Source: Scleroderma bovista
Taxonomy: Eukaryota > Basidiomycota > Agaricomycetes > Boletales > Sclerodermataceae
Direction: 5' to 3'
DNA: 64,000 bases
Assembly (NCBI GenBank): GCA_037178675.1
Contig: JAYMGJ010000388.1
Coordinates: forward strand, 1 to 64,000
Shown: piece after piece, positions 1 through 12,647 of the stretch
How the letters are laid out: every line of letters begins with the position of its first letter
How positions within the stretch are numbered: position 1 is the stretch's first letter
Program-made: the position numbers and the translations under genes
Notes under the pieces: model-generated
Database searches by the model: none
What the model saw: only the letters and a program-made list of their open reading frames with translations
What the model was told of the DNA's origin: nothing

Positions 1-14
1 TCAACAATCATTCT

Positions 15-1902
15 ATGACAGAGTCTCAGCATGCCTTGCTCCCCTCGCAGTTGCCGCTACCGGGAAAACCGTGAGCAAACCATTCTAAGGGTAGTTTCGT
101 CACTTAATTATCCCTGCATCTGATAGGGTGGACAATTATCCTGTCCCACAGTCCCACAACGCCCCTGCGGATCCAAGTATGGTCTCCAGCAGCGATCCAT
201 CCGCCCATCCGAACAGGGTAGGAATGAGTCTTCAACAAGCATCGCAACGTATCAAGGATCTGGACGAACAGAACGCAAAATTGTACCATGATAATTGTCA
301 ATTGGCGTCAACCGTCCAGATGCTAAAGGAACGCCATCTATTCGTCTCCAAACCCCAAGTGATCCAGCTGCAGCAATTCGCATACATACAGGAACTCCTC
401 CGCATCACAGAGGCAAATCGCCTTGTTATTGCTCAACAACATCAAGAATTGTTGGCTAGCATCAGGGGTGACGCCGTTTCCCAGCAGCTCTCAATGCAAA
501 TGCAACAAACTCGCTTGGAGCACACACAATTACTCAAAGAGTATAGCCTCTTATTGGAGAGATACACAAAACTCAAGAGTCATTATGCAATGATCAGCCC
601 TCCCAATCTCCCCCCTCAGCCCGTGCCCGCTACTGCTCCAGGTGCGTTAGGTCGGGTTATCTTGCCTGATATGGGTACTGATACTCTGCTTTGCAATACA
701 GTCTCAACTGGCGTTCCAAGTCAGGTTCATAATAGCAATCCAGTGACTGTCCCCCGGGTAGGCTGCATGGGATCATCAGTTTTCATCTTTGACAAACAAC
801 ATGTATATCCAGCGATCGGACAAGCAGCCGTCTGGGAATATTTCGTTCGATGTTGCTCATTCCCAAAGAGGTACCTCAGCGACTTCATCCCATCCCCACC
901 AAAACTTCCCATTCCCCCATCAAACTCAGCAGGTCCATGGCCACCGTTGGGTTTCAGACGGTCGTACACAGGTGAGGACTTTGTTTGAGTGTTGAAATCA
1001 TAGTCGTTGACGCCATTATGTCCAGCAGCAGCTTCTTTCTACCATGTACAGTCACCGTTCTACACCATCTCTACCCACACCGCCACCTTCGGCGTCCACA
1101 CTACCACCACGAGGGTTTCCGCTGAACCCCTCGGTAGAATTCAGTTCTAGACATGCCGTTAAACCACACATTTCGATCCCCAATGCGTCGATAGTTCCTG
1201 TCCCCCCCACTATGTATGTCCCTTCTATGCTATATCAGGCTCGTCAGCCATCCACACAAGATACCGGGCCGGCACCAGGTACATCTCAATCCAGACTTGA
1301 CCGTGGAAGAATTAATCTCAACTCCGATAGTATATCCTGGTCCTGAAAATCCCGAGATACCGTCGACAGCTAACCATCTTAAGCGATCCAGTTCTGTCAT
1401 CGAAGCTCCAGTCGCTCCAGAAGTCGAACCAAAAAGGCTGCGGGCTGAGGACCCTTGTCAATCATCCGCCGATGCATCAGTGGCAATCCACCCACTAAAA
1501 CAGGACTTACCGGAGATGGATAAATTGAATATGGCGCAAATAACATCATCCCTAGCCCCAGTAGCTTCTGTACCAGTATCCGAGGTCGACCAACACGATC
1601 TCAAGCCTGCTGTTGTTCAGTACGAGGGCTTGCGTTCCCAGGAGGAGTGTGTTGAGCTAATCTTCGAGCGGGACGCCGAAGTAGAAAATGGAATCTATTG
1701 CGAAGCATGCCTGTATGTTCACAATCGTCGTATCTTGTTCTCTGAATGCTCACTTCGCTTTAGGAGTCGGTACGAAGCAGGCATGATACCGGATCCCCCC
1801 AACGTTCTCGTCGATCCAGACTTGGATTTCCTCATCAAGCATTGTATGACTGTTCATCCCACACTGTGGGAAGATCTGCGACAGCGAAATGACCAGACGT
1901 GA
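15..1902 (+). CDS. Coiled-coil hypothetical protein, five exons
   Basis: No family is recognised. My model joins 15-70, 127-757, 813-971, 1026-1278 and 1331-1902; all four introns are GT-AG, 52-56 nt, and phases fit throughout. The first part of the protein (roughly residues 50-180) is rich in Q, L, E and K in heptad-like spacing and should form a coiled coil. The middle is low-complexity P/S/Q. The last 90 residues are a more ordered, acidic and aromatic block (YEGLRSQEECVELIFERD onward) containing a CEAC pair, and this block is the most likely conserved domain. The ATG at 15 is the first in the window and its frame is open to the window edge, so the true start may lie upstream. It is probably a basidiomycete-restricted protein; function unknown. 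Confidence 0.6.
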
Positions 1903-2721
1903 TCATGTATGTCACGATGATTGTTTTACTTCCACTACCAAAAGTACATTCGCTGTAATTGCATTAGCATACCTTGGGGCTCCTTGAGAGTCATTCAGGA
2001 TATTATTTTGGTGTTGCCTTAGTATGTACTGTTATCTGGTCGTGACAGGTAGCGCAGTTGGCCAACTTCGTTTTTAGTGTACCTACCAACAGCAATCATG
2101 GCATTTAGTAGCATCCGATCTACTCGAGAAGCTGCCTCCATCAGCAAGCCCTTTCGTAGGCCAACTAGACTGGCGGATCTGGTATTAGCTTGCGCATGAA
2201 GTCGTGAGCACTTTAGAGCGGAATGAATCACTTAGACAAGTTTGCGTCTCAACAGCCCCGAGATCAATTCCAGCATGTCCAACCTTTGAGGTTCACGTAT
2301 CTTGTACTTCTGGCTTTTGTTGACACATCTCTCACTGTCACCCTTCAGGGCTATAGTACTGTCAGCCCAGATGATGAAGCACTTGGCTTTGCACAGGCTC
2401 CGACTGTATACATAACTTCGATTCCAATTGCTAACAGCTGTGCCAGGAGGGCTCCGAGTTTGAAATTTGTGGTTATGTGGATTGTCTTCAACTATCGAGA
2501 CTGACATTGCAGGGGTTTCCTTGTAGTGCACTTCTGCATCAATGACACAATGACAATGGGTGGCTACCACAGATTATATTTTCTGATGCAAACCACTTTA
2601 CATAAAGTATTGACAGACGGGTTAAAAAAACTGATCTAATCTTTAACACGGGACATAAAACGTTAATAATGGTCAGATTGCCACACTGAACAAGACAATG
2701 AAATTTCGGTACGGGATAAAT
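1903..2721. other. Convergent intergenic region, no gene seen
   Basis: About 820 bases between two converging 3' ends. Open frames of 70-112 codons occur on both strands (for example 2019-2231 and 2232-2570 on the minus strand), but none has a recognisable motif or a splice partner that extends it. I see no gene here. Confidence 0.5.
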
Positions 2722-5700
2722 CTATACCTTCAGATCCTTGGCGAGTTTTCTAATTAAATCGATGAGACGAGTCACCTCGTACTCTGCCAGTGTCACGTTG
2801 CGCTCGTAAAGAACCGCTTCACTGAGGGCAGGTAGAGTAGTTGCGCCATATCCTGCACGAAGTAAGCACGGAAGGACATTCATAGACAAACCCACAGAAC
2901 AACCCACCGAGATACTTGCCAGGTGCAACCCCAAGGTGTCTGTACCACTCCCGATCCTTGATTCCTCCTTCCGAAATGAATCCTTGCTCAAATGTTCTCA
3001 GCTTCTGGTTAACATTCTTGACCCTGATCGCTGCCTCAATCAAGTCGCATAAGGGGTTCCTGTGTTTTGATTCGCACAGGTCCTCCTGCTCCTCAAGTAA
3101 AGAGAATACATTCAGCGCATTGGAATTGAAACTGAATTCGGGGATGGATTCCTTTAGAGGCCATAGACAACGCTCGATCCAGTTGCGAACACGATCGATA
3201 GGACGAGGGCCAGTGTCGGGGATCTTCCAGAGTGCTTTGAAGAACACCTTCTCAGCCGCTACCTTTTCAGCATCGAGCCGGAGGGACGATCTTTGTAGCT
3301 TCGAAATCGCCTTGCGGAGTTTGTCGAGTTTGGGTAGGGTATGAAGGCCACTAGCTGACTCTTCCACACTAGATCGTGTCTTCTGATCAGTGGAGTGCAC
3401 GAAAGTTTGGATTGCACTCACATGTCGACATAAGAGCCGAGTTCCAATGCGTAGTGTGTAGTATTCAATGGCAAAATGATAGATTCTGCTAGCCGGAGTA
3501 TCATCAAGCCCAAGTTCTTCGCAATCGCGACCTTTGCACCTCGACGTCAGCAGAGAACAAGATAAGTAGTTGGATGCATTACATGGCGATGGAAACCTGG
3601 ATCGCCGTATGTCTCCTGCCACATTTGGGAGTCGTAGATAGAATGGTAGTGATGCGGAGCATCCATGGGAGTATGGGCAAAACCTTGATCAGAACTAGCG
3701 ACCTGTTTGAGCTTATTAACTCTATCCAGCACAGCGATGGAAAATAAACCCACTCCAAGTCGTTGCAGGAATACTGTATAATCACTTCCTGAACCCAGTG
3801 GGAGTACGTTGGCAGTTGTTTCGTCTTTACTTAGAGAGACCTTGTTCTTCTGAGTCCACATCTCAGCAAACTCGACATCTTGTGCTCCTGGATAGGGGCC
3901 GGAGTCGTATAGAGCATCCCAAAGCGTCTTGTTCGCCTCAGTTGGATGCGGGACGTCTTGCGCAGACCCCTTGAGGAGGTGCGCCAGAGATGGGGAACCA
4001 TAAATCTTCCATTGAGAACCAGAGGTTCCAATATCTTTATCACATTTAGCACTGAAGACGTTGATTGAGGCGGCTAGACAGACGTACCCACGTTGATGTA
4101 AGAGACTACATGGGCCTGGATCCAGTCTGCAAAATCCTCTCCAAACTCCGTGCTACCCATGAGTCCATACTACACCACGTATAGGTGATTCAAGGTTCGT
4201 TATTTTGGACAATTTGACAAACATACCTCCTCGCCGTCCCAACTAGCAATGATAATAGTACGAAGGGGTTTCCAGCCGCTTTGTAGCAATGTGCCAAGTC
4301 CACGGACGACCTCCAGTAGAGAGACAGTACCCGAGACAGGGTCACCACCACCCATAACCCAGGCTGAATGATTATTTGAGCCAACAAACACTCATCGAAT
4401 GTCAAGGACTCACCGTCTCTGTGGCATGCCAGTATAACCACTTCGTCCTTGATGCGACCAGGAATGGCTGCCATAGTATTCCAAATGGGAATCACCTTGG
4501 TATCGGCTGAAGGAGAATGATGCTGAATACAGATTGACATCAGCTCATCACAGAATACTTGCCGTCATTGGTCAACTTGACTAAATGAGTGCTCAACTTG
4601 CCATCGAGTTTCCTACCTTCTTCGATTCCTCCGAATTCTTGCTCAAACAAGGCCATAGCGTTCGCCCAGGATATAGGAATGCTAGGAATGGTGGGTATGT
4701 TTCCGGCCTCCAGACGAGTTGCATTGTGGTACGCAGGGTATCCAGGTGTCGTCGGATCACCCGGGTACGTAGAAAGATAAACAACCGAGCCACGCTGAAT
4801 CGATGTAGGATTGCGTGCTGGCCCTGCGGGGTAGGGCAAGTATCCATTCTCAATAGTCACGCTACCATCATCACGGGGATCATTGTACATAATGACACCA
4901 GCTGCACCATGTTTCTCAGCTTCTTGTATCTAGAAGATTCAGGTGAGAAGACAGACCGTAGAGCTCGACTTATCCTGTGTTTGCTTACCTTGAGACCGCG
5001 GTAGTTGGCCCCATGACGTGCGAGGATGATTTTGCTGGTGAGGTTCACTCCAGCCTCGACAAGTTTATCATAATCGTCCTTTGTTCCATAATTGGCGTAC
5101 ACAAGCTGGCCAACAGCTTGGCCGGCCGCACTGAGACCATGCCATGGAGGGATGGAGTACTTGTACTTTGCAGCAGTATTGTCCAAAGGGTCTCCATCCT
5201 CTAAAAGATCAGCTGTCCATATGGGATTGTCATTAGCGCCGAGAATAGAGAGAGAGATGCCATCCGCGTTGCCAGTGTTCATGACCGGGTAGTACACGTC
5301 CACCCAGGCGAAGGGATGCTCGAGTGTTGACGTTGTACTCAGGGTGGACATTCGGGACTCAGGGGAGCCGGCATCAAAGATTGGTTCCGTCGAAGGAGCG
5401 ATACCAAACTCTCTCTGGAAGAAAGACAAGACGTCCTTCGCGTCTCGGAAGTCCTCATCTGTGCCAGCCAAGTGGGGATGTGTGGCATAATAGCGCGACG
5501 TGTTAAGGGCTGATTCAGTGGACGGGACTGAGCTGTGAGGGGACTGAACAACAACCTACCGTAAGATAGTAGTACTCGATACTCACAGGAAAGTCCCTTC
5601 GACGCGAGAAATGTAGGTATCATGCAGCGCTTGGCAGGCAGCTCCCTTGTAACCACGAATCGAGTTTGCGAAGTGGTGCCTACTGAACACACCGTAGGAC

Positions 5701-5843
5701 AAAAGCAACAGCACTGTGATACCAGCATGCACTAGGACCCTTCGGAAACGAGAAAATCGATGTCCTCTGCGTGTAGGTATCGGTCCAGGGAGACACTGTC
5801 CCCGCTGGTTGGATAATGTCTTCCCGTCCTTGCCGAAATCCAT
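2722..5843 (-). CDS. M28 peptidase, transferrin receptor / glutamate carboxypeptidase II-like
   Basis: Predicted 877-residue type II membrane metallopeptidase. A basic N-terminus (MDFGKDGK) is followed by one membrane segment (VLVHAGITVLLLLSYGVF), a PA domain with AEKHGAAGVIMYNDP, the M28 catalytic domain, and a transferrin-receptor-like dimerisation domain at the C-terminus. Zinc and catalytic residues of the GCPII type are all present: the His of HRD, the Asp of GGGDP, the EE of WDGEE, an Asp after YINV that is created by splicing across 4035-4087, and the His of HYHSIYDS. Ten exons rebuild with consistent phases; introns are 46-59 nt. The intron at 4507-4562 has a GC donor (gcaagt). The start is the first ATG in frame (5843-5841); no ATG is used upstream. 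It resembles fungal relatives of yeast Tre1/Vps70. Substrate unknown; an active exopeptidase is likely. Confidence 0.93.
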
Positions 5844-6145
5844 GGTCTTGGACAAGGCTTTCTGCAAAGCATAGCCGAGCGGAAGTGCACAAATTAGTCT
5901 TCGTTTGGTCTAGTGACGGGTCCCCGTCCAATCAGAGTGCACTTCAAAATTTGAAAAGCTCAGCAAGGCTAAGCAAGCACATATCGCTCTCGCTGAACTC
6001 GAAGAACCTGCTGCTTGCAGACATACGTTAAATGATCCAGGGGATCACAAAGTCGTTTATGTGAACGAGAGTTGGTGTGAGCTTGGCCTGGGGTGCAGAA
6101 GGTCGGGTCAGAACAAAATTGCTTCTAGCCCTTCTACTGTACACT
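5844..6145. other. Divergent intergenic region
   Basis: About 300 bases between the M28 peptidase start (minus) and the Pex14 start (plus). It must hold both promoters. I see no clear TATA box and no further gene. Confidence 0.5.
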
Positions 6146-7702
6146 ATGTCAGAGTCAGAACCCGCAACGAATAAAACACACCCGGACGATACAGGATCAT
6201 CTATCGCGGAGCCAGCCCAGATAGCAGCATCATCAACACTCCCGTCTGACCGCACAGAGCTACTCTCTCGAGCACGCACATTCCTGGGTGCACCTGAAAT
6301 ACGGTCTCAGGATTCCGACGCAAAGCGAGCATTCCTTGCAGAGAAAGGTCTCACGAGTGGCGAGATCGACCTTCTACTACGTGAACTGGTTGGACTGTTG
6401 TCTTGGTGGAGGCGTTAGATCACTGACCTTGTCCGAGTAGCCTCCACAGGTTCCACCACGGACGTATCCCGCTCCCCCACCCTCCGCCCTACCGAACCTA
6501 CTCATAGGTGTCACAAGGGTGTTCACATGGCTAACAGGAAGTTCTGCAATCATCCTTTTGATTTACTACGTACGTAGCCGTTCAGAACCCACATGGACAC
6601 AATCTAACGTTGTTTCCACAGCGCTTCCTCCTCCCGCGCCTTGCCCAATCCTATCACGCCCGTCATGCCCTGCGCAACCATCACCTTTTCCTCCTCGAAC
6701 GTCTCAAGAACTCTGCACATGAACTGAGAGCTGGGCAGATAGCCTCATACAAGGACCTACCACGCCTCGACGAGCACCGCGAAGACGAACCTTTCGCAAA
6801 CTTCGAGACGCTGGACGACGTGGTTGCACATGTACAGCACTTGAACTCTGCCTCGCCGTTTGGAACGCCAGCATCAGCGGAATCGGGTGAGAGTGGGGAA
6901 GACGTACCGGACTTGACCATCCTTCGGTGTGGAATTACTGAATTGACACAGATGAAGGGCCAAGATCCCGGTGGAGAGAGTGGGGATGTGAAGGGAGTAT
7001 CAAGTGAAGAACTATTCGCTCTCCTCGAGAGCAAGCTACCGTGGTTGTCGGAGGCACAAGAGGAAAGTGCAGAACGTCAGGTATGTACTTGAAGGCCCCG
7101 AGTTTCCGTAACCCTGACTTTCAATGTAGGCCCAGCTCTGGAAGTTCCTCACTACATGCCCCTTGTTCACTCCTTCTCCTCCCCCCCATCCAGCCTCAAG
7201 TGCAGGTCCAAATGTTAGGAACACAACTCCATCCCCACATCCTTCCCGTGTCCTCTGGAAATATACTCCATCGCCACCGTCTTCGCCACCTCTCCTTACG
7301 AGCTTCGCCAAGCTCCGCCTGGCCCTAGCTCGCGCGTCTATTTCCCAATCGTCACCAACTACCAATGCTGTCCTGCCAGTATCCGAACCCCAACCAGTAC
7401 CTCCCCTCACACCGCGCCAACGAACCCTCCAAGCGCTGTCTGACTTCACAGGCTACATAACGACTCAAACATACTCCCTCGGCTTCATTTCCTCTACTTC
7501 GCTACCATCTACGATTTTGGGAGGTGCAAGTGCTTCGGGAGATTCGGCACAAGAAGACGAAGTAAGGCGTGAGATACGCGCCTTGAAAGGGCTCGTGCTG
7601 AATCGCAAGTCATTTTTACTTCCCGGTGCTGGAGCCGCGAGTGCAATAGGAGCAAGCTTAGGAAGGCCATCGAGTGAGCCTTCGCTGACAACCAGCGGAT
7701 GA
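6146..7702 (+). CDS. PEX14: Peroxisomal docking protein Pex14
   Basis: Pex14 sits in the peroxisomal membrane and docks the import receptor Pex5 with its cargo. The first exon carries the Pex14 N-terminal domain, including RARTFLGAPEIR and KRAFLAEKGLTSGEIDLLL, which form the Pex5-binding helices. After the first intron comes the VPPRTYP proline motif typical of fungal Pex14, then one hydrophobic segment (SSAIILLIYY). A long hydrophilic tail follows. Exons 6146-6388, 6441-6569, 6622-7080 and 7130-7702 join in phase 0 and give 467 residues. The first donor (gttgga) is weak, but the phase and the family motif on the far side support it. The C-terminal half is poorly conserved, so its end is less certain than the rest. 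Confidence 0.9.
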
Positions 7703-8042
7703 TCTGCAGGTACCAGTTGACGTTACTGTATCGGCGTACGCTTAAGTTATCCTTGCTAACACAGGACGTAACGTTGGGTGTTCGCCCACAATTACATTTT
7801 GGTTATGCGATATAATGGGGGGAGTGAAGCAGGCGAAGCGAGTACAGACGTGAGGCATGCGGAAAGGTCCCATGTTTGCTGCAAGAAGGAAAGAGTCAAC
7901 CATACAACGTATGGGGAGTACACGAGCAAGTACAAGTGCTTAAGGTATGTCCGGACATTGAAAAAACGTGCAAAGTCCGAAAAGCATCTGCAAAATAATA
8001 GGGGGGATATTTGCGGTCTACGTCGAATGAGGTTTTCCATAT
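7703..8042. other. Convergent intergenic region
   Basis: About 340 bases between the ends of Pex14 (plus) and the GH16 gene (minus). It is A/T-rich in places. Nothing recognisable. Confidence 0.5.
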
Positions 8043-10530
8043 CTAACATTGTCCAAGGAACCTATTCTTGGGGAATGGCTGACTGTAGTCATTCGTCCAT
8101 GTGGTCAGGTTTGGGTTGGTGTATGCCTCTATGTATCTGTGATATTCCAAACACATCAATGAGCACGTCGATGAGACGCAAAACACGTACGTGTTGATAT
8201 ACTGCTCAGTCGGAAAATCTTTTGGGTCACACCCAATATTTTTCTTGTCCTTGGGCTGGTACACCCGGATATAGTCCACGCGCATATGAACGGGAAATGG
8301 AATGTGATCGAGGTCGACAGGCCCAAAGTTTGTTGACATGCCAAGGTCCACTATGATATACTGCCACAGGAAGATTCGTCAGCAGGTAGTATGGCACGCA
8401 GACGGAATGTAGCACCATAGGTTCCTGAGGTACAGGGCGTGCCGATATCTGAACCGCAGAGTCGGCGCCCATACCTGCCACGTTAAGTGTCCATGCCACT
8501 TGATTGTTCGATACCCATGTAATATACTACGGTAGGGTTGGGTTCCGATAATTTGAAAATGCAATGTACACTCACAGCGTTGTCGAACCCGGGAACATAC
8601 TGTAAGGCAAAGCTCGATCCATCAGGATGCCTCGATACAGGTGGCAACGCAACCCACCTCGAATCCATATATGGAGAAGCACCCACCTGTCCCCTCGTAG
8701 CAATTCGGATCTGTGCTGGTAACGACCGATGTTGCCTGCTGGAGGACAGAACCGATGTAGGTGTTTTGGACTGAAATGGTGGGATCACGGATGGCCTCGT
8801 TCTGTGACGTGTTTTTCCAGATGTATCCGGCATTAAACGGCTGCGTGGGTAATTACGATTTCGCTTTGTAGATGTACAGTGAGACATAGAACACTTACCG
8901 CCCACTGCGCAGATTGCGACACCTGGCCAATGAAATCACTCGACACCTACCCCCAAATTCCTTTAGCAAAAAGAAGGAAACTAATTCAAACAGTCGGGTG
9001 CTGACTTGCCTGCGCCTCAAATATGTCGATCTCTGGGGCAGAACGGCCGACATACGAACCATCGTTGTGAACGGGCCCCGGGTGGGACTCCCCAGGGCAA
9101 GTGCAACGAGACAGCTTCTGACCTGGAAGCCACGAGAGCATGCCACCTTTACCCTTGTCGCCATTTACGGTTGCCGCGACTGGCTGACCGTCCACAGTTT
9201 GGTTCGCGACCGTGCCAACGTCACAAGCATCGTAGGTGTACGGCCACTAGTATTGAGGTGCATTTAGTCAGCACCAAGAGTAAACAGAAGTAGAGAAGTC
9301 ACCATTCCATCCAGACTGGCGCCATATCCGGCTCGTCCGAGATTACCCAGTGTCCATATGGCAGGCCAAAGACCTATGATATGAAATCACATTCGTTCGC
9401 AGGCAGCAATTGAAATGACACCAACCCATCACGTTGGGAACTCCGGGAAGTGATACGTTCGCTTCGATATATCCACCAGTGAAACAGAATTTATTCCTGG
9501 TCGTGGTTACTGCTTGGTCGTCTGGCAACGAACAAAAATTCAACGCACCATGTAGACATCATTCCTAGCAAAAAAGGAACGGCATTCGGACACATGAGAG
9601 TACGCACAGCATAGATTTCCACTTACCACCTTGATAGTTCAAGTTATGGGTGTCTTTGCGAGAAAGCGTCACCTCGAGATAGCCGTCCTTGGTCTTAAGC
9701 GCTTCCGGGTCGTACCACTCCAAGTTATTCGTTGCCTGCAGTTTTTCAAGTCAGCAAGCTGACAGGTACAATGCCGTCGGACTGCACGCACCCAATAATG
9801 TAAATTAACTGCTTCCCAGTAAGGGTCGTCACCTGGCCAGAAGGTTCTTCCGGGAACATTGAATTCGTCTGAGAACACGAGTTCCATGTCAGCACCCCCA
9901 TTCCACGAAGGTTTTGTGTAAACCGCCTTGGGTGTGTCAATGTCGATCAAGGACCGGTATCCATGCATCATTGGCAGCTGCCATTTACGTCGTTAGTCGC
10001 AGTGAGGAACACACGGGAGTAAAAGTGTACTTGTCCGCTGGCGTTGATGCCACCCAGGTTGAAACCACCATTGGTGGGCATTATATGCCGCGAGAAATAT
10101 GATATTAGGGGATACCCAGCGCTAGGATTTATTTGGACTGAGTATATGCAGTGCAAGAAACGGAATAAACGCGCATACAACAAGGTTAGGAGGCCAACGA
10201 CAAGGATGAGGAGACAGCCGAGATTAACGCAGCGGTAGTCAATGCCCTGACGCAGCCATCCTGACGGGGAGAGTTCCTCGGGATCGTGGATAGCGTCGTC
10301 CGGCTCCTTTGTGCCGGGATCCAGGTTCGTGCCCCATTGCCGAGGATCTGGGGATAGATGGAACTACGAGAAGTGAGAAAGGCGACGAGGAAATGGAAGA
10401 GTACGGACTCGGCTGGTCAAGTCGGGCAGCCGTGAACCGGCTCCTGCTGTGTACGGTGTTTCTGTCTAGTTTGTGGTCTGGTTGCGAGGCTGGTAGGCGG
10501 ATGACAGCGAAGCACGCACGGACACGCTGA
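8043..10530 (-). CDS. Kre6/Skn1-type GH16 beta-glucan synthesis protein
   Basis: Kre6/Skn1 proteins are type II membrane glycosidase-like proteins needed for beta-1,6-glucan assembly in the fungal wall. Reading the minus strand: WGTNLDPG and PDDAIHDPEE, then a membrane segment (CLLILVVGLLTLL), GGFNLGGINASGQ, ELVFSDEFN with DPYWEAVNLHYW, NLEWYDPEALKTKDGYLEV, FCFTGGYIEAN, LWPAIWTLGNLGRAGYGAS, the GH16 active-site signature EIDIFEAQ, MRVDYIRVYQ, GCDPKDFPT and the end FPKNRFLGQC. The two active-site Glu and the Asp of ExDxxE are present. About ten short introns separate these blocks and the parts I followed stay in phase. The 5' end is unresolved: a TAG lies three codons before LSPDPRQWG, so an acceptor must sit near 10364 and the first exon or exons lie further up, perhaps reaching 10.7 kb. 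Confidence 0.93.
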
Positions 10531-11080
10531 TGAAGCTCTGCACTCTGCTCTTTGGGGATAAACCCGCTGAGCTTCGGGATCGCGAGCTGAGAGTGTACCT
10601 CGAGGAGTAAGAAGAGGGAGGCTGGCTGTCCATCGTGGTAGAGGAAGAGGTGACCAGGACTGTGACTGTAGGAAGAAACCACGGCTTAGATACGTCCCCC
10701 CAAATGCGTTACCATGTCCCCGGAGTAAGACTTGGCAATTCCTTACACGCCCGTTTCTCATGGCGTCACTGATCCCTGCGGGTGAATACCCTCGTTCGGG
10801 TGGTCATTTTAGTGGACTGGGGGGAGAATCTGAGCTCCACAATATGCTGAGGCTCGAACAAGAAAGAAAGCACATTACTTTGTCGGGGTTAGAGGTGGAA
10901 AGTAGGGCAACTCCCAGCGAAACATTGGTGGAACGCATCTCCGATGGCCAGGGTGCACCTTTTCCTCCTGGGGAGAGTCGACGAGCATCCCTGATAATAT
11001 TGTCATAGAACCAGCCACATACACACATACCTGGGATTTCATGACCAGTGCTTCTCAACCGTCACGCTGTCTCTCAGCAA
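10531..11080. other. Divergent region, may hold the first exon of the GH16 gene
   Basis: About 550 bases between the GH16 gene (minus) and the SDR start (plus). An 82-codon plus-strand frame starts at 10760, and a frame on the minus strand reaches toward 10.7 kb; neither shows a motif. The most likely contents are the missing GH16 N-terminal exon and two promoters. Confidence 0.35.
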
Positions 11081-12647
11081 ATGACCAACGACTCGATTGA
11101 TATTGACTTGGTCGTCAGTGTCCTCTCACGGACGGTGTTCAGTGTGTTTTGGCAGTCAAAGGAAAAGACGAGCGTCCCTGACCACTGAGACAGGTCCATT
11201 TTTCGCGTTTTTGGTCCCCGTCTACTTCCTCTTCCAGGGACACCACTTCGCCAGCTCCTATGTCTGGTATTCTTTTTGCTACTGGGCAGGTATTTTTACC
11301 TTGTGTAAGTATCCTCCCTAAACAGCAAATACACTGCTAGTAACTGCCTGTTCGACGCAGCGTCATTGAAGTGGCTCTCGAATGTATACAGAAATGGCAT
11401 CAGCCTGGGACCTCTAGATTGGAACAATCAAATCGTTCTCATCACTGGAGGTATTATCCTTCCAAGAAGTCTCTTCTTCCATCCACTTCTTGTTCATATG
11501 CACAGGCTCGTCTGGAGTCGGAGAGCTGCTCGCCAATACGCTCGCATTTCGAAACGTGACTGTCGTCGTGCTCGACATCAAACCAGTTGTGACAGACAAC
11601 AGTCGGTCCATATTCTTGTGCTCCATCATAGATTCGACTCTGAGCAGAAGCTAGGTAATATCACTTTCTACAAGTGCGATGTTTCAAACTGGGAGGAAGT
11701 TGAAACGGTGGCTAAGAAAGTCATCCAGGAGGTATGATCTATGATCCCCAGCGGTGTGAAAAAATTGCTCAGATACTCCGTAGGTTGGCCATCCGACGAT
11801 ACTCGTTAACAATGCGGGCGTAGTGCAAGGAAAGCTCATTCTTGATCTTAAACCTGAAGATGTTGCTCAGTACGTTACTTCTCACCTTTACATGTGAAGG
11901 GCATATATTTGACCCATCGTGCATAGAACGTTTGGCGTAAACATCTTCGCACATTTCTGGACACTAAAGGCGTTTCTACCAAAGATGATCGAGAGGAAGC
12001 ATGGTCATATTGTGCGTCATACCGACATACCATCGCAGTGTGATCTGAATAATCATTCACTACAGGTCACCCTCGCTTCGGTCATGGGTCTTGTGGGCAG
12101 CGCTCAAATGAGTACGTACCACGCGAACTGAATTATGCGTACGAACCTTACACTATCCAGCCGACTATAGCGCCTCCAAAGCCGCAGTCGTCAATATGCA
12201 CGAGTCTCTCCGCTATGAACTCGACAACCGTTACAACGCTCCTAACATCCGCACGACAGTGCTCTGTCCAGGTCACATCCACACTCCACTCTTTTCGACT
12301 ATCACAGTCCCTCAGAACGTCTTCTACCGGTTCTTCGTTCCCTCACTGTCCCCTCTGACTGTCGTCAAGGCGATCATACAGGCTCTCGACGCGCAGGAAA
12401 GCAGGACTGTTTATTTGCCGTTCTATGTAAATTCATCAGTGCTGATGAAGACCTTCCCGAGTTTTGTGAGGGATCTCGCTCAGAAAGTAGGACTTCCTTT
12501 CTCCTTTCCATCACGGGGAACCAGATACTGACGTATTACCGTTTTTAGTTGACGAGTGCAGATTACTTGATGGAGAATTTCCGAAAGGTCACTGCAATTC
12601 GGGAGGACGAAGTGGACTCGGTGGTTGGGCGCAAGAAGCTGGAGTAA
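11081..12647 (+). CDS. Membrane-anchored short-chain dehydrogenase (retinol-dehydrogenase-like)
   Basis: NAD(P)-dependent SDR of the RDH10/DHRS kind. A short N-terminus (MTNDSIDIDLVVSVLSRT) and a hydrophobic stretch (PFFAFLVPVYFLF) suggest anchoring in the ER or lipid-droplet membrane. The Rossmann signature is split by an intron and reads IVLITGG plus SSGVGELLA after splicing. Next come VVVLDIKP, YKCDVSNWEEV, ILVNNAGVV, the Ser of LASVMGLVG, and the catalytic region before KAAVVNMHESLRYEL, where YSASK is rebuilt across the intron near 12120-12170. First exons 11081-11141, 11194-11304 and 11361 onward fit in phase; there are about eight exons. It ends with VVGRKKLE. Substrate cannot be told from sequence. 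Confidence 0.92.

Noticed and set aside
1214..1238. A 25-nt GT-AG intron in the first gene
   Set aside because: It fits the phase but is too short; a normal 52-nt intron at 1279-1330 also fits the phase and gives a smoother protein.
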